From the NCBI GenBank assembly GCA_027318945.1, contig DAHVOF010000215.1, forward strand, positions 1 to 6,479: DNA of 6,479 bases, read 5' to 3'. How positions within the stretch are numbered: the stretch's first letter is position 1; each line of letters starts with the position of its first letter. The DNA comes from Actinomycetota bacterium. GTDB taxonomy: Bacteria > Actinomycetota > Acidimicrobiia > Acidimicrobiales > Acidimicrobiaceae. The notes under the pieces were generated by a model. It saw only the letters and a program-made list of their open reading frames with translations. It was not told the DNA's origin and did not search any database. Made by a program: the position numbers and the translations under genes. This document shows positions 5,879 to 6,479 of the stretch, one piece after another.

Positions 5879-6205
5879 CTACCTCAATTTTAGGAACAGC
5901 TTCTCCACGTCGCTCAAAGTGCACCCGCCTTTTCGGGCTTCTTCCGGATTCTCCAGGCAGTAGGAGATCTGAGATGCTACGAGACGAAATCCGATCTGCT
6001 CCAGCGCCTTCGACACAGCAGAAATCTGAGTCACGATGTCTTTGCATTGCCTGGAATCGTCGATCATCTTGGAAATCCCTCTAATCTGACCTTCGACCCT
6101 TGCGAGGCGCCGCTTGAGATCCTGGCGCTGGTCTTCATGCAAAATTATCGGAGCCGCAGCGACATCCGTGTCAAGTAGATCGGTTTCCTCTTGTACAATA
6201 CCCAT
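5879..6205 (-). CDS. CsoR/CstR-family transcriptional repressor, probably persulfide-sensing
   Basis: This 108-residue all-helical repressor belongs to the CsoR/RcnR/FrmR/CstR (DUF156) family, which binds DNA as a tetramer. The core runs from about residue 30 to 85, with RRLARVEGQIRGI (32-44), CKDIVTQISAVSKAL (54-68) and the segment ending SYCL (81-84). Copper CsoRs use Cys-His-Cys. Here the cysteines are Cys54 and Cys83, 29 apart as in CsoR, but the His position four before the second Cys is Gln79. CstR, the persulfide sensor of Staphylococcus aureus, also keeps the cysteine pair and lacks the His. A third cysteine, Cys95, lies in the C-terminal extension before LSDVEKLFLKL. The N-terminal 25 residues are an extra, acidic lead. 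The start at 6205 is the only ATG in frame. It has no Shine-Dalgarno, and the -10 box ends 6 nt upstream, so the mRNA is probably leaderless. An operator spans the start, implying autorepression, and the rhodanese promoter is the likely second target. Confidence 0.9.
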   Translation of the reverse strand: MGIVQEETDLLDTDVAAAPIILHEDQRQDLKRRLARVEGQIRGISKMIDDSRQCKDIVTQISAVSKALEQIGFRLVASQISYCLENPEEARKGGCTLSDVEKLFLKLR

Positions 6206-6214
6206 AATGGTATT
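6197..6214. promoter_or_regulatory. Second CsoR/CstR-type operator, over the repressor gene start
   Basis: AATACCCATAATGGTATT has 6-bp arms (AATACC and GGTATT) around a 6-bp centre and the same 18-bp span as the site at 5450-5467. Both sites fit ATACCC-N5-GGTAT exactly. It covers part of the -10 box, the expected transcription start and the ATG of the repressor gene, which supports negative autoregulation. Confidence 0.7.
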
Positions 6215-6239
6215 CTAGAAGCTGATTGCGCGTTTCCAA
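6212..6239 (-). promoter_or_regulatory. Promoter of the repressor gene, giving a leaderless mRNA
   Basis: On the minus strand TTGGAA (6239-6234) is a fair -35, a 16-nt spacer follows, and TAGAAT (6217-6212) is a strong -10. Only 6 nt separate the -10 from the ATG at 6205, so transcription should begin at or next to the A of the start codon. The absence of a Shine-Dalgarno agrees with this. Confidence 0.6.
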
Positions 6240-6341
6240 ACGGGATTGCGAGACTGAGCAGCAAGCGGTTTTTCCAACGTGGCACGTAATAAGATTCGAA
6301 TAACACGCGCGCACCGTCGCATACTCGCATATCTTTGCCTC

Positions 6342-6413
6342 GGCAGCTGGGACACGCCCAACTCGTTGCGCTAAATTTCAAGAGGGCTAGTGACAAAACT
6401 AGCTCCAGCTGCC
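6342..6413. repeat. 9-bp perfect inverted repeat enclosing a second hairpin
   Basis: GGCAGCTGG (6342-6350) and CCAGCTGCC (6405-6413) are exact reverse complements, 54 nt apart, and each contains the palindrome CAGCTG. Between them, GCTAGT (6386-6391) and ACTAGC (6398-6403) form a tight 6-bp stem with a 6-nt loop, extendable by a wobble and a G-C pair. A transcript across this could fold into a long stem with an inner hairpin. Alternatively these are end repeats or protein sites. Confidence 0.45.
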
Positions 6414-6436
6414 AACTCTAGCCGCCCTGGCAATTC

Positions 6437-6456
6437 AGTTCCCAGGCTGAGGAACT
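6437..6456. repeat. Hairpin AGTTCC-N8-GGAACT
   Basis: Six-base complementary arms surround an 8-nt loop. On the plus strand it is followed by a run of A, not T, and on the minus strand the T run comes before the stem. It therefore does not look like a normal intrinsic terminator in either direction. Confidence 0.35.
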
Positions 6457-6479
6457 AAAAATCCCAGTGGTTTGCCAAC

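Larger units (their letters stand above)
6206..6479. other. Non-coding right end of the window
   Basis: No convincing gene is visible in these 274 bp. The first 35 bp are the repressor promoter. The rest (about 6340-6460) is rich in inverted repeats, listed separately. Reading frames through it are short, start without ribosome binding sites and match no family I recognise. No tRNA or known structured RNA was recognised. Confidence 0.5.

Noticed and set aside
5879..6205. Copper-sensing CsoR assignment
   Set aside because: The histidine ligand position is Gln79, and no copper transporter or chaperone gene is nearby; the neighbour is a rhodanese.
6145..6396. Minus-strand frame of 83 codons with a TTG start and a CPSC...C pattern
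   Set aside because: It overlaps the first 61 bp of the repressor gene in another frame, runs through its promoter and operator, has no ribosome binding site and resembles no family beyond the short cysteine pattern.
6437..6461. Intrinsic terminator at the AGTTCC/GGAACT hairpin
   Set aside because: The A/T run lies on the wrong side for termination on either strand, and the stem is short with little GC clamp.
6418..6479. Possible C-terminal end of a minus-strand gene entering from the right (stop TAG at 6418)
   Set aside because: Only 19 codons are visible, with no recognisable motif; the frame is open by chance as easily as by coding.
1..6479. CRISPR array, tRNA, rRNA or insertion sequence
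   Set aside because: No regularly spaced repeats, no cloverleaf with a CCA end, no rRNA-like stretches and no transposase-like protein were seen on either strand.

Overview
The window looks like chromosome from a member of the Actinobacteria (Actinomycetota). The main evidence is the minus-strand gene order tig-clpP-clpX-folC-ndk, the actinobacterial-style FolC motif EVGMGG-x-WDATN, the ClpP2-like active-site segment of ClpP, several GTG starts and a probable leaderless gene. Base composition looks roughly balanced by eye, which is low for that phylum. An acidimicrobial-type lineage would fit, but that is only an inference.

Positions 1-5203 form one tightly packed minus-strand run, read from right to left. 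Trigger factor (tig) overlaps the start of clpP. A 109-nt gap leads to clpX, and folC follows about 31 nt after it. A 3'-truncated nucleoside diphosphate kinase gene (ndk), running off the left edge, comes last. Trigger factor folds nascent chains at the ribosome and ClpXP degrades proteins, so the first three genes form a protein quality-control unit. FolC (folate polyglutamylation) and Ndk (nucleoside triphosphate balance) are housekeeping metabolism genes. There is one clpP here rather than the tandem pair usual in Actinobacteria, and valS, often found between clpX and folC, is absent.

Positions 5204-5514 form a divergent intergenic region. It carries palindromes and short repeats upstream of tig, and a well-formed promoter/operator for a small plus-strand rhodanese (5515-5862).

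Convergent with the rhodanese, and separated from it by 16 bp, is a CsoR/CstR-family repressor gene (5879-6205, minus). The repressor keeps the two conserved cysteines, but the copper-ligand histidine position holds Gln. This points to a persulfide-sensing, CstR-like protein rather than a copper sensor. The same operator-like pattern, ATACCC-N5-GGTAT, occurs exactly twice: over the -10 box of the rhodanese promoter, and over the -10 box, start site and ATG of the repressor gene. Together they suggest a compact, self-regulated sulfur-response module. This is the most interesting part of the window.

Positions 6206-6479 hold no convincing gene. They contain the repressor promoter and a cluster of inverted repeats of unknown role.
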